Of a DNA stretch of 64,000 bases, positions 28,042-36,143 are shown piece after piece. The stretch spans positions 843,923-907,922 of the forward strand of contig CAUJCO010000013.1 of assembly GCA_963169645.1 (NCBI GenBank). Direction: 5' to 3'. A program made the translations under genes and the position numbers. The first letter of the stretch is position 1, and each line of letters starts with the position of its first letter. The notes below the pieces were generated by a model. That model saw only the letters and a list, made by a program, of their open reading frames with translations, was not told the DNA's origin and searched no databases. This DNA is from Bacteroidota bacterium. Its GTDB lineage: Bacteria > Bacteroidota > Bacteroidia > Chitinophagales > JADIYW01.

Positions 28042-30123
28042 ATGAAAACGAAATTCTCTATTCTATTCTATTCTATTCTATTCTATTCAATGAATTTAAT
28101 GGCACAATTACCCACTCCAGTTGCACCTAATACAACAGTAACACAACAAATTCGAACTTGCTTGGGTTTAGGTTCAGGTTCATACAAATTATTTGCAGTA
28201 GCTATGAAAAATGAATGTGGCGTTTACTTAAATGGCTATCCGTTTACAGTAAAAGGATTTACCGGTGCATCTCCTTTGGAAATTACAAATGCAAATACCA
28301 CTACCAACTTATGTACAAGCCCAAATAATACAAAGATTTGGGGTTTTAAAGTAACAAATTATGGATATGCAGCTAATACTTATACCATAAGACCTGGATA
28401 TGCAAATACTATTTGGAGAGGAAATTCTGTACTTTGTTGCCCAATTGATACTCTGCCAGGAAATTCGCCAGACCCAAGCCTTAATTTAAATTTTACTACT
28501 TTTTCGCCTACACAACAAACTTACACTCCAAGTGGTAGTGGTGGATTTACAATATTTCCAACCTATGAGTTTACAATTACCAACCCTTATGCTCCGGTTT
28601 ATACGGTACAAGGAATAAGTTTAGATATGAACCGACCAACGGCAAACCCATTCGTTGTAACCAAATGTGGTGCCAACTCTGTACCTTTAGTAAATAGCAC
28701 CAATGTTTTTGGTACTACAGTAGAGTATTATACTACCGTTTATAACTCAGATGTAAATAAAACCATTGGTACTATTCATTGGCAGTCACCTTCATGGGGA
28801 ACAATACCCACAATATTAGATGCAACGGGACAAGCATTAGCAAGTGCTGTAAATGGCAATTATTATGTAATACGTGTAGCTGTACGTTGCGTAGGCAGTA
28901 CAGGTTCCGGTTCTTATGTGCAAGGGCATTTTAAATATGTAATACCAAGCACACCTACGGCATCATTCAGTATAAATAATGCTGTGGTATCTTCAGCTTG
29001 TGCTACACCAACAACATTTTTTAATTGCAATGCTATTACACTCAATAATACCAGCAATGCCGATGCTACTTCCTATTTAGTGGAATTATTTAGTGCGCCA
29101 TCCAATTGCGGTACCTATACTTCTGTGTATAGTTCAGGTTATGTAACCACTTTTCCAACAGATTTAAAAAATTTACCCGGCACTAATGGCACCTGGCTTC
29201 AAACGCATACTGGAGCATTTCAGGTAAGATTAACTACCAAAAATGCATGCGGTACGGCAAGCAGCACTACTATAAGATATATTAATGTGGCTACAGGACC
29301 AACTGATGCTAATGCGGCATTTAAAACCAATTGTATTACCAAGTCTACCCAAACCATAACCATAGGTGCTTGTACCGTACCGGTAAATACCCAGTTTTCA
29401 TATTTAGATGGCAGTACAGGTTGTTCGGCTGGTAATTACAAATTTCCTATGGAACATAATTCTGTTTCTACACCAAATGAAGTAGGCAGAAACAATACCA
29501 TTTTTGATTTAACTGGTGTAAGTGCCGGAACAGGAAGCACTATTTATACGGTTACACTAAAAACAGAACGTTGGACAGGCAGCGTGTGGGAAGTAATGAA
29601 TTACAACGGAATTCCGGAAACCGTAACAGGTCTTACCACTATATCTTTAGCTGCTTTATTGGATGATGATGAAATAAATAATCCATATTATATGGCATTC
29701 ACAGACCCATCATTAACACCTAATGGTAGTATTTACAGAATAACCGTTACAGTAAATAACGAATGTGGTGCTTATTCAAAAGCACAAATAATTAAGCTAA
29801 ATACAGTGAAGTTGAAAAGAGAAGCCAATCCAAATCCTAAAGATAAAGAAGATGAGTTAAAAGGTTTGAGCAATGAACTTGTTGTGTATCCAAATCCATT
29901 TACTAATCTGTTAAGCATACAATTGCCGACAAGCTCTAATACTACTATCAATTATCAAACTATTGAAATTATTGATGTTACAGGCAAGCTTGTTATAGCT
30001 AAAAATATTAATGAAGCCGAACAAACGGTATTTATAAACACAGATAAGCTACCAAGCGGTTTATATTTTTATAATATAAAATCAGATAGAAATATACTTA
30101 GCGGAAAAGTAATTAAGAAATAA
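28042..30123 (+). CDS. T9SS type A-sorted surface protein with repeat-controlled signal peptide
   Basis: 693 residues from the ATG at 28042; an upstream in-frame start at 27997 would lengthen and disrupt the signal peptide. The signal peptide reads MKTKFSILFYSILFYSMNLM and ends at AQ, and its core is encoded by tandem CTATT units. The mature part is beta-rich with many Thr/Asn/Cys, without a catalytic motif. The last 80 or so residues are a T9SS type A sorting domain (VVYPNPFTNLLSIQL...GLYFYNI...GKVIKK), cleaved on export. It is probably an adhesin-like cell-surface protein. The next gene (type B sorted) starts 21 bases later and is probably in the same operon. Confidence 0.85.
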   Translation: MKTKFSILFYSILFYSMNLMAQLPTPVAPNTTVTQQIRTCLGLGSGSYKLFAVAMKNECGVYLNGYPFTVKGFTGASPLEITNANTTTNLCTSPNNTKIWGFKVTNYGYAANTYTIRPGYANTIWRGNSVLCCPIDTLPGNSPDPSLNLNFTTFSPTQQTYTPSGSGGFTIFPTYEFTITNPYAPVYTVQGISLDMNRPTANPFVVTKCGANSVPLVNSTNVFGTTVEYYTTVYNSDVNKTIGTIHWQSPSWGTIPTILDATGQALASAVNGNYYVIRVAVRCVGSTGSGSYVQGHFKYVIPSTPTASFSINNAVVSSACATPTTFFNCNAITLNNTSNADATSYLVELFSAPSNCGTYTSVYSSGYVTTFPTDLKNLPGTNGTWLQTHTGAFQVRLTTKNACGTASSTTIRYINVATGPTDANAAFKTNCITKSTQTITIGACTVPVNTQFSYLDGSTGCSAGNYKFPMEHNSVSTPNEVGRNNTIFDLTGVSAGTGSTIYTVTLKTERWTGSVWEVMNYNGIPETVTGLTTISLAALLDDDEINNPYYMAFTDPSLTPNGSIYRITVTVNNECGAYSKAQIIKLNTVKLKREANPNPKDKEDELKGLSNELVVYPNPFTNLLSIQLPTSSNTTINYQTIEIIDVTGKLVIAKNINEAEQTVFINTDKLPSGLYFYNIKSDRNILSGKVIKK
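28058..28087 (+). repeat. pentanucleotide microsatellite, six CTATT units inside a signal peptide
   Basis: Six perfect CTATT units start 16 bases after the ATG. They encode the SILFY-SILFY core (three units = five codons). Five units shift the frame into a TAA about 14 codons after the repeat; seven units bring a TGA two codons after it. Six is the in-frame number. Confidence 0.97.
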
Positions 30124-30144
30124 AATAGAATAGCAAATTCTTTT

Positions 30145-31374
30145 ATGAGTAAGCTATTAAATATTACTATAGCCATGTATTTTTTAATACATGGCTATAC
30201 TTCTTTTGCTACTAATTATTATGTAAAATATGAATATATAATTCCACATGATACACTTTCAGTCTGTGATGGATTTGCATGTGAATATGATATAGCACAT
30301 TTTTGGGTAGAAGAAAATTATGGTGGACCATTAGATTTTAATTATTCAGGTATCAGAAGGTTTGATACACTTTATAATTGGGAAGTAAGTGGTATGATAT
30401 ATGGAAACGGAAGAGATACTGTAAATAATAAAATAATTTTAAATCAAAATAATTTGTATATAAATTTAGGTGAATCACGTGCAAATTGTATCGATGGTGG
30501 AATTTTTGGAATTGTCGCATTAATTAAATTAGATAATAATAATCAAGCCTCTTATATTAGAAATGATAATGGAACAAGTGGAGCTACTGCATATGCTGTA
30601 TTTGTATGCACACCCAATTCAAAGTTTACATTTAATAGTGCTAACACCATTTGCCAAAATACCTGTGTTGCTTTTACAGATAGCAGTTTATACAGACCAA
30701 GGCAATGGCAATGGCAAATAGCTAATAATCAAAACGGCATACTATTTGAAGATACACTGCAACATATACAATACTGTTTTGCAGATACCGGTACTTATTT
30801 TATAAAACAAAAAGTATGGAATGAAAAAGGAATAGATTCTTCATTGCAATCTTTACGTGTAATTTCATCGCCAAGTATTACTGGTGATACACTACAAACC
30901 ATACCACTCAGCAACACTACACAAACCGAATTAGAAGCCTGTGCCGAAGGTGAATTGTATGAATGGTTTCCTAAAGAAAACCTGAGTTGTACTAATTGTA
31001 ATTTTACCACAGCTACTATAAATAAAGATGAAAAATATTATTGTGTAGTATCTAATACGAATGGTTGTTCAGAAACTTGCTATTACCATATAACATTACC
31101 ATTCGATATTTTTATACCAACAGCCTTTTCACCAAACGGCGATGGCGTAAATGATGTATTTAGAGTACGTGGCAATAATATAGAAGTACAAAATTGTAAA
31201 ATATACAATCGCTTTGGAAATGAAATTTACAACGGCAATTTAGAAAACGGCTGGAACGGCACCTACAAAAATGAAGCATTGGCAATAGATGTGTATGTTT
31301 ACACCATCATCTATAAAAATCTGAAAACAAATAGCATAGAAAGAAAATCAGGAAATATAAGTTTGATTAAATAA
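30145..31374 (+). CDS. T9SS type B (gliding motility-associated C-terminal domain) secreted protein
   Basis: 409 residues. A signal peptide (about 1-22, YTSFA) is followed by a Cys-containing N-terminal domain (about 25-150), a PKD-like segment (about 155-235, with CVAFTDSS and CFADTGTYFIKQKVW), another Ig/PKD-like part and the C-terminal type B sorting domain (PTAFSPNGDGVNDVFRV ... YNRFGNEIY ... GWNGTYKNE). Such domains take proteins through the T9SS onto or off the cell surface, as in SprB-like adhesins. It follows the type A gene by 21 bases. No enzyme motif; a surface or matrix role is inferred. Confidence 0.85.
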   Translation: MSKLLNITIAMYFLIHGYTSFATNYYVKYEYIIPHDTLSVCDGFACEYDIAHFWVEENYGGPLDFNYSGIRRFDTLYNWEVSGMIYGNGRDTVNNKIILNQNNLYINLGESRANCIDGGIFGIVALIKLDNNNQASYIRNDNGTSGATAYAVFVCTPNSKFTFNSANTICQNTCVAFTDSSLYRPRQWQWQIANNQNGILFEDTLQHIQYCFADTGTYFIKQKVWNEKGIDSSLQSLRVISSPSITGDTLQTIPLSNTTQTELEACAEGELYEWFPKENLSCTNCNFTTATINKDEKYYCVVSNTNGCSETCYYHITLPFDIFIPTAFSPNGDGVNDVFRVRGNNIEVQNCKIYNRFGNEIYNGNLENGWNGTYKNEALAIDVYVYTIIYKNLKTNSIERKSGNISLIK

Positions 31375-31403
31375 AAAAGCGAGCAATAATTAGCCCGCTT
31401 TTC
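31375..31403. terminator. bidirectional terminator between the T9SS genes and acyl-CoA ligases
   Basis: AAAAGCG...CGCTTTT flank a 14-base interior that itself has a GC/GC pair. It begins right after the stop of the type B gene. The A and T arms allow use by both the plus-strand T9SS operon and the minus-strand ligase operon. Confidence 0.7.
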
Positions 31404-31425
31404 TAGTTATTAAAAATTAAAGAAA

Positions 31426-33189
31426 TTAATCGTTATAGATAGAATCAATTTCTTTTTCATATTTCTGATTGATAACTTTTCGTTTCAACTTCATAGTTGG
31501 AGTTAACTCGGTAGTTTCCGGTGTCCATTCTGTTTTTAAAAGTTTGAACTTTTTAATTTGTTCAATATGACTGAAATTCGGATTTAATTCGTCAATAATA
31601 CTTTGGTATTTTGCTTGCACTTTTGGGTTAGCAATCAATTCATCTCTCGATGAGAAACTAATTCCATTTTCTTTTGCATATTGTTCTAACACAGGAAATG
31701 CCGGAACAATTACAGCAGATACAAATTTTTTGCCTTCACCAACCACCATTATTTGTTCAATAAAGAAGTTCTCTCTAAATTTTCCTTCAATCGGTGCCGG
31801 CGCAACATATTTACCACCTGATGTTTTTAATAATTCTTTTTTTCTATCGGTAATTTTCAAGAATTTATTGCCGGCATTATTCGTTACAAAAGTACCAACA
31901 TCGCCTGTGTGGAACCAGCCATCTTCGCTTAATACTTCTGCTGTCTTTTCAGGTTCTTTATAATAACCCATCATGATATTTGGCCCTTTTGCAAGAATTT
32001 CTCCATCATCTGCAATTTTAATATCAACATCTTTTATTGGCATACCTACAGTACCTAACATAGCGCCTCCTTCCACAAAACGATTAAATGTTAATACCGG
32101 AGATGTTTCGGTAAGTCCGTAGCCTTCTCTAATCGGAATGCCGGCTGCTGAGAACACTCGAGCCATTTTTAACGGGCAAGCCGCAGAGCCGGTAACAATG
32201 CCCATAATTCTGCCGCCTAATCCTTCTCTCCATTTAGAGAAAATAAGTTTATCGGCAATTTTAAACATAAAAGATGGTTTTTGGTCGTATTCATAACCAT
32301 CTGCCATTTCTAATGCCCAGAAGAATAGTTTCTTTTTTATTCCGGTTAATGCTAATCCTTTATTGACGATGCCTTCATATACTTTTTCCAATAAACGCGG
32401 AACCGTAGTAAAGAAATGCGGACGAACTGTGCCTAATTTATCTTTTAAGGTGTCGATGTCTGAGTAATAAACATTCGCACCTGCATGTAAATAAGTGTAA
32501 ATTACCATTCTTTCAAAAATATGGCAAAGCGGTAAAAAACTCAGAGCGGTATGGCCGGCATCTATCGGTAATTCTTGGCGTACTGTTAATACGTTTGATA
32601 CGATATTATTGTGCGAAAGCATTACACCTTTTGGTTGTCCGGTTGTTCCGGATGTATAAATTAATGTAGCCAATTCTTCCGGTTGTATCGTGTCTGCAAT
32701 GGCTTTGATATCGGCAACATTTCCACCTTCACCTAACTTAATAATCTCATTGTAGTTTTGGGCACCTTCTATTTGGTCGAAGGTGTAAATTCCTTGTAAA
32801 GATGGAACGGATTCTTTTAAGTCTTTTACTTTATCAAACAATTTAGCATCAGAAACAATACAAATTTTAGATTCAGAATGATCTAAGATGTAATTGTAAT
32901 CACTTGTACTGATGGTTGGATATAAGGGTACGTTGATGGCACCGATTTGTCCGATTGCTTGGTCGCAAATATTCCATTCTACTCTGTTAGCAGAAGTTAC
33001 AACGGCTACTTTATCTCCTTTTTTGATACCCAATTTTAACAAGCCTAAGCTCATGTTATTGGATAATGTGATTAATTCATCTGTGCTAAGTTTCCACCAT
33101 TCCCCATTTTTCATAGATGCTAAGGCAACTTGTTGTGGGTGCTTTGCTTTTTGATAATGTAAAACATCAAATAGTCTTCTTACTTCCAT
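31426..33189 (-). CDS. long-chain fatty acid-CoA ligase (AMP-forming), paralog 1
   Basis: 587 residues. Adenylate-forming enzyme that activates a fatty acid to acyl-AMP and then acyl-CoA. A P-loop-like YTSGTTGQPKG is at residues 178-188. IREGYGLTETSP is the A5 region; DGWFHTGDVG and TDRKKELLKTSGGKYVAP are the A7-A8 motifs near the C-terminal domain hinge. All key residues, including the catalytic Lys in the final domain (TPTMKLKRK), are present. It lies 12 bases after a close paralog and is convergent with the T9SS operon. Confidence 0.92.
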   Translation of the reverse strand: MEVRRLFDVLHYQKAKHPQQVALASMKNGEWWKLSTDELITLSNNMSLGLLKLGIKKGDKVAVVTSANRVEWNICDQAIGQIGAINVPLYPTISTSDYNYILDHSESKICIVSDAKLFDKVKDLKESVPSLQGIYTFDQIEGAQNYNEIIKLGEGGNVADIKAIADTIQPEELATLIYTSGTTGQPKGVMLSHNNIVSNVLTVRQELPIDAGHTALSFLPLCHIFERMVIYTYLHAGANVYYSDIDTLKDKLGTVRPHFFTTVPRLLEKVYEGIVNKGLALTGIKKKLFFWALEMADGYEYDQKPSFMFKIADKLIFSKWREGLGGRIMGIVTGSAACPLKMARVFSAAGIPIREGYGLTETSPVLTFNRFVEGGAMLGTVGMPIKDVDIKIADDGEILAKGPNIMMGYYKEPEKTAEVLSEDGWFHTGDVGTFVTNNAGNKFLKITDRKKELLKTSGGKYVAPAPIEGKFRENFFIEQIMVVGEGKKFVSAVIVPAFPVLEQYAKENGISFSSRDELIANPKVQAKYQSIIDELNPNFSHIEQIKKFKLLKTEWTPETTELTPTMKLKRKVINQKYEKEIDSIYND

Positions 33190-33201
33190 TATTCCTATTT
33201 T

Positions 33202-34974
33202 TTAATATTTATTATAAAAGGTATTAATTATGTCTTTATATTTTTCTCTAATTTTTTTGCGTCGCAGCTTCATGGTAGCTGTTAGTAATCCATTCTCCAC
33301 GGTCCATTCATCTGCTAATAAATGAAACTGCTTAATTTGTTCAACTTTCCCAAAGTTAATATTAAATTCTGTAATAATATCTTTATAAAGCTGTTTAATC
33401 TGTTGATTTTCTATTAAATCATCCTTTGATAAGAATGAAATTTCCTTTTTTTGTGCATAATCTTTCAAATTTTCGAAATTTGGGATAATGAGTGCAGAAA
33501 TATATTTTTCACCATCACCTTGCAATGCAATCTGCTCTATATAGAAAGATTCTTTCATCTTATTTTCAATTGGAGCTGGTGCTACGTATTTTCCACCGGA
33601 AGTTTTGAAAAGTTCTTTTTTTCGGTCGGTAATTTTTAAAAAGCCATCATCTGAAAATTCACCGATGTCTCCGGTTAGCAACCAGCCTTCTTCGTTAAAT
33701 GCTTTTTGGGTTTCTTCCGGATTTTTGTAATAACCCATCATTACATTGGGTGCTTTAACCAAAATCTCGCCATCTTCGGCAAGTTTTACATGTACACTGG
33801 GCAAAACTTTACCTACACAGCCGGCTCTGTAGTCTTCTTTTCTAAAAGGCACAACGCTAATAACCGGTGCACATTCCGTAAGCCCGTAGCCTTCTAATAT
33901 AGGAATGCCGGCATTGGTAAAAATAGCTGCCAATCGAGGTTGGAGCGGAGCAGAGCCACATATTATGGCTTTAATTCTTCCGCCTAATGCTGCTCGCCAC
34001 TTGCTAAAAATAAGATTATTGGCAATATTGAGTTTTGCAGCTGTTACAATAGATTTTGGTTTCCCTAAGGTTGATTTTTCGGCAACATTTACGGCCCAAA
34101 AAAACAACTCTTTTTGCATGCCTTCTAACTCTTTCCCTTTTTTGATTATTTTTTCAAAAACACGTTCTAACAATCTTGGAACAGTGGTGAAATAATTAGG
34201 TTTAATATCTTGAAGATGCTCTGAAATGGTTTCTAATCCATCGGCAAAATAAATAGATACACTACTTGCGAAATAAACGTAATTAATAGTGCGTTCAAAC
34301 ACATGACTTAAGGGTAAGAAGCTAAGTACAATTTCTCGTTTCAATAATGGAATTGAAACCATGCAATCTTTTACATTGGACACAATGTTGTGGTGCGAAA
34401 GCATAACACCTTTCGGTATTCCGGTAGTACCCGATGTGTAGATAATTGTTGCTAACTCATCTGCGGTGATGGCATTTTTTATTTTTGCTACTTTGTCTGA
34501 TAAACTTTGTTTTTGAATTAGAAGTTCTTTCCAATGCGGTATGTTTTCTACTACATCAAAACTAAAAACACCTTTTAAGCTGGGTACGTTGGGTAATATT
34601 TGTACTATTTTCCGATACATTAATTTATCGGAAACGAATACATATTTTATTTCGGCATGATTGAAGATAAATTCATACTCTTTGCTACTAATGGTCGGAT
34701 AAACGGGCACATCTACCACGCCTATTTGCATGCAAGCTAAATCCACAAAATGCCATTCCGGACGATTGGAAGTGGAAATAATTGCCACTTTATCGCCTTT
34801 TTGCAAACCCAATTGCAGTAAGCCTTGACTGAGCTGATGTGCGGTATCTACAAATTGCTTAGTAGAATAGCTGGTCCAAGTTTTTCGATCTTCTCTTCGA
34901 GATAAACATTTATCTAAAGGACAAACCGCTAATTGATTATCAATAATGTCAAATATTCTTGTATATGTTGCCAC
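33202..34974 (-). CDS. long-chain fatty acid-CoA ligase (AMP-forming), paralog 2
   Basis: 590 residues, the same architecture as the next gene: YTSGTTGIPKG nucleotide motif, ILEGYGLTECAPV, EGWLLTGDIG, TDRKKELFKTSGGKYVAPAP and a C-terminal Lys in TATMKLRRKK. By eye the motifs differ in many positions from paralog 1, so the duplication is old. It is the promoter-proximal gene of the pair. The two may differ in chain length or in the role (degradation versus incorporation) of the fatty acid. Confidence 0.9.
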   Translation of the reverse strand: MATYTRIFDIIDNQLAVCPLDKCLSRREDRKTWTSYSTKQFVDTAHQLSQGLLQLGLQKGDKVAIISTSNRPEWHFVDLACMQIGVVDVPVYPTISSKEYEFIFNHAEIKYVFVSDKLMYRKIVQILPNVPSLKGVFSFDVVENIPHWKELLIQKQSLSDKVAKIKNAITADELATIIYTSGTTGIPKGVMLSHHNIVSNVKDCMVSIPLLKREIVLSFLPLSHVFERTINYVYFASSVSIYFADGLETISEHLQDIKPNYFTTVPRLLERVFEKIIKKGKELEGMQKELFFWAVNVAEKSTLGKPKSIVTAAKLNIANNLIFSKWRAALGGRIKAIICGSAPLQPRLAAIFTNAGIPILEGYGLTECAPVISVVPFRKEDYRAGCVGKVLPSVHVKLAEDGEILVKAPNVMMGYYKNPEETQKAFNEEGWLLTGDIGEFSDDGFLKITDRKKELFKTSGGKYVAPAPIENKMKESFYIEQIALQGDGEKYISALIIPNFENLKDYAQKKEISFLSKDDLIENQQIKQLYKDIITEFNINFGKVEQIKQFHLLADEWTVENGLLTATMKLRRKKIREKYKDIINTFYNKY

Positions 34975-35088
34975 AGTGAAAAAAGTGTGAAATTCAAATT
35001 TAAAAAATTAAATTCGTTGTACAATCTATTATGAAAGATTTATTGAGTTCCGGTGTTTTTTTTATTATGCTTAATTTCCAAAAAAATA

Positions 35089-35420
35089 TTATAAATTACG
35101 TACTATCCAACCACTTCCATAATTCAAATTGCTCCCATATTTTTTTACATCTTCATAACTGATTTTATAATATTTTTAACTTCCAACTTTTTTGTGGTGA
35201 ATAAGCATCAGAACATTCTTGTATTACAAATTCAAAATTATCTATTAAAAAGTATGCTTCATTTATACCATTTTGAATTCGAAATTCGAACTCAATCTAT
35301 TTAGCCACTCTATACACAACTGAATACCTTCTAAATTGTGAATTTTGTCAATTCTGTTATGATGTTTGATTGTGTTATTTTCAAAATCAATCTTCTATAT
35401 TTCTAATGGCTCCTGCAATA
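35089..35420 (-). pseudogene. decayed minus-strand gene with several frameshifts
   Basis: No intact frame, but joined frames give a continuous-looking peptide: HNRIDKIHNLEGIQLCIEWL, then (after a shift) FRIQNGINEAYFLIDNFEF and QECSDAYSPQKSWKLK, then (after a second shift) SYEDVKKYGSNLNYGSGW up to a TAA at 35089-35091. A further shift is likely near 35395. The composition resembles small cytosolic immunity-like or unknown proteins; the family is not recognised. It lies within a 600-base gap between the ligases and a TA pair, which otherwise shows nothing. Confidence 0.45.
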
Positions 35421-35578
35421 AACTATCACTTCCAAGTATTTAAAATGATTTCTAATTTTTATACTTCTTAATTACATTTTATCCAATTATTATATAATTA
35501 TTCAGCAAAACGGCGAAAATAATAAATTAACAACTACTCAATCATAAAATCATTAAATTTGATAATAAATTGCACGGA

Positions 35579-35809
35579 ATGAGTATAAGTACTGATTTAA
35601 AAGAAAGTATATATAATTATATGGAATTGGCAGATGATAAAGTATTAGAAGCTATTAATACTTTATTAGAAACAAGCGTTGGAAAATCTTATGCGTTAAC
35701 AGAAGAACAATTAGCAGAAGTAGAAAAGCGAAGAACTAAATATTTGTCAGGCGAAGCAAAAATGTATGATTGGCAAGAAGCAAAAAGTACGATTGGCAAA
35801 CGCGTATGA
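35579..35809 (+). CDS. antitoxin of a second ParE-type TA pair
   Basis: 76 residues from the ATG at 35579 (a TTG at 35570 is an alternative). Helical and charged, with STDLKESIYNYMELADDKVL followed by ALTEEQLAEVEKRRTKYLSG and a MYDWQEAKSTI tail. This matches the short addiction-module antitoxins found next to ParE-type toxins in Bacteroidota. The stop overlaps the toxin ATG (ATGA), so they are coupled. Confidence 0.8.
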   Translation: MSISTDLKESIYNYMELADDKVLEAINTLLETSVGKSYALTEEQLAEVEKRRTKYLSGEAKMYDWQEAKSTIGKRV

Positions 35810-36099
35810 GCTTTCAAGTTATAATTGATAAAATAGCGTTGCAAGAAGCACAAGATGCTTATGATTTTTATGAGTTTAAACATCCAGGTTTAGGTGATAA
35901 GTTTAAAGAAGAATTAGAGAAAGGTATAGAATCTATTATTGAAAATCCTGAACATAATCGAAAAATTAAAAACGAAATCAGGCAAAGCCTACTTCATAAA
36001 TTTCCTTACGTTATAGTGTATGAAAAAATGAACAATGTAATTGTAATTTATTCAATTTTTCACACCAGTAGAAATCCAAAACAGAAGTTTGAAAAATAA
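35806..36099 (+). CDS. ParE/RelE-superfamily toxin (second module)
   Basis: 97 residues from the ATG at 35806. KIALQEAQDAYDFYEFKHPGLGDKFKEELEKGIESI is the N-terminal helical pair, and LLHKFPYVIVYEKMNNVIVIYSIFHTSRNPKQ the C-terminal sheet with the HTSRNP ending typical of this group. It differs from the first module's toxin (WDTRQNP ending), so the two modules are not recent copies. A start at 35770 would place the first codons in the antitoxin and is less likely. Confidence 0.87.
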   Translation: MSFQVIIDKIALQEAQDAYDFYEFKHPGLGDKFKEELEKGIESIIENPEHNRKIKNEIRQSLLHKFPYVIVYEKMNNVIVIYSIFHTSRNPKQKFEK

Positions 36100-36123
36100 A
36101 TTAACTTCATCAATTTTTAAAAT

Positions 36124-36131
36124 TATCTTAG
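36124..36131 (+). promoter_or_regulatory. -7-like element (TATCTTAG) for addA
   Basis: TATCTTAG lies 12 bases before the ATG and is identical to the box found upstream of addB at 44731-44738. Confidence 0.4.
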
Positions 36132-36143
36132 TGAGTATTTATT

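Noticed and set aside
20431..36099. The two ParE-type TA modules as recent copies of each other
   Set aside because: The toxins end in WDTRQNP and HTSRNP and the antitoxins share little; they are separate lineages.
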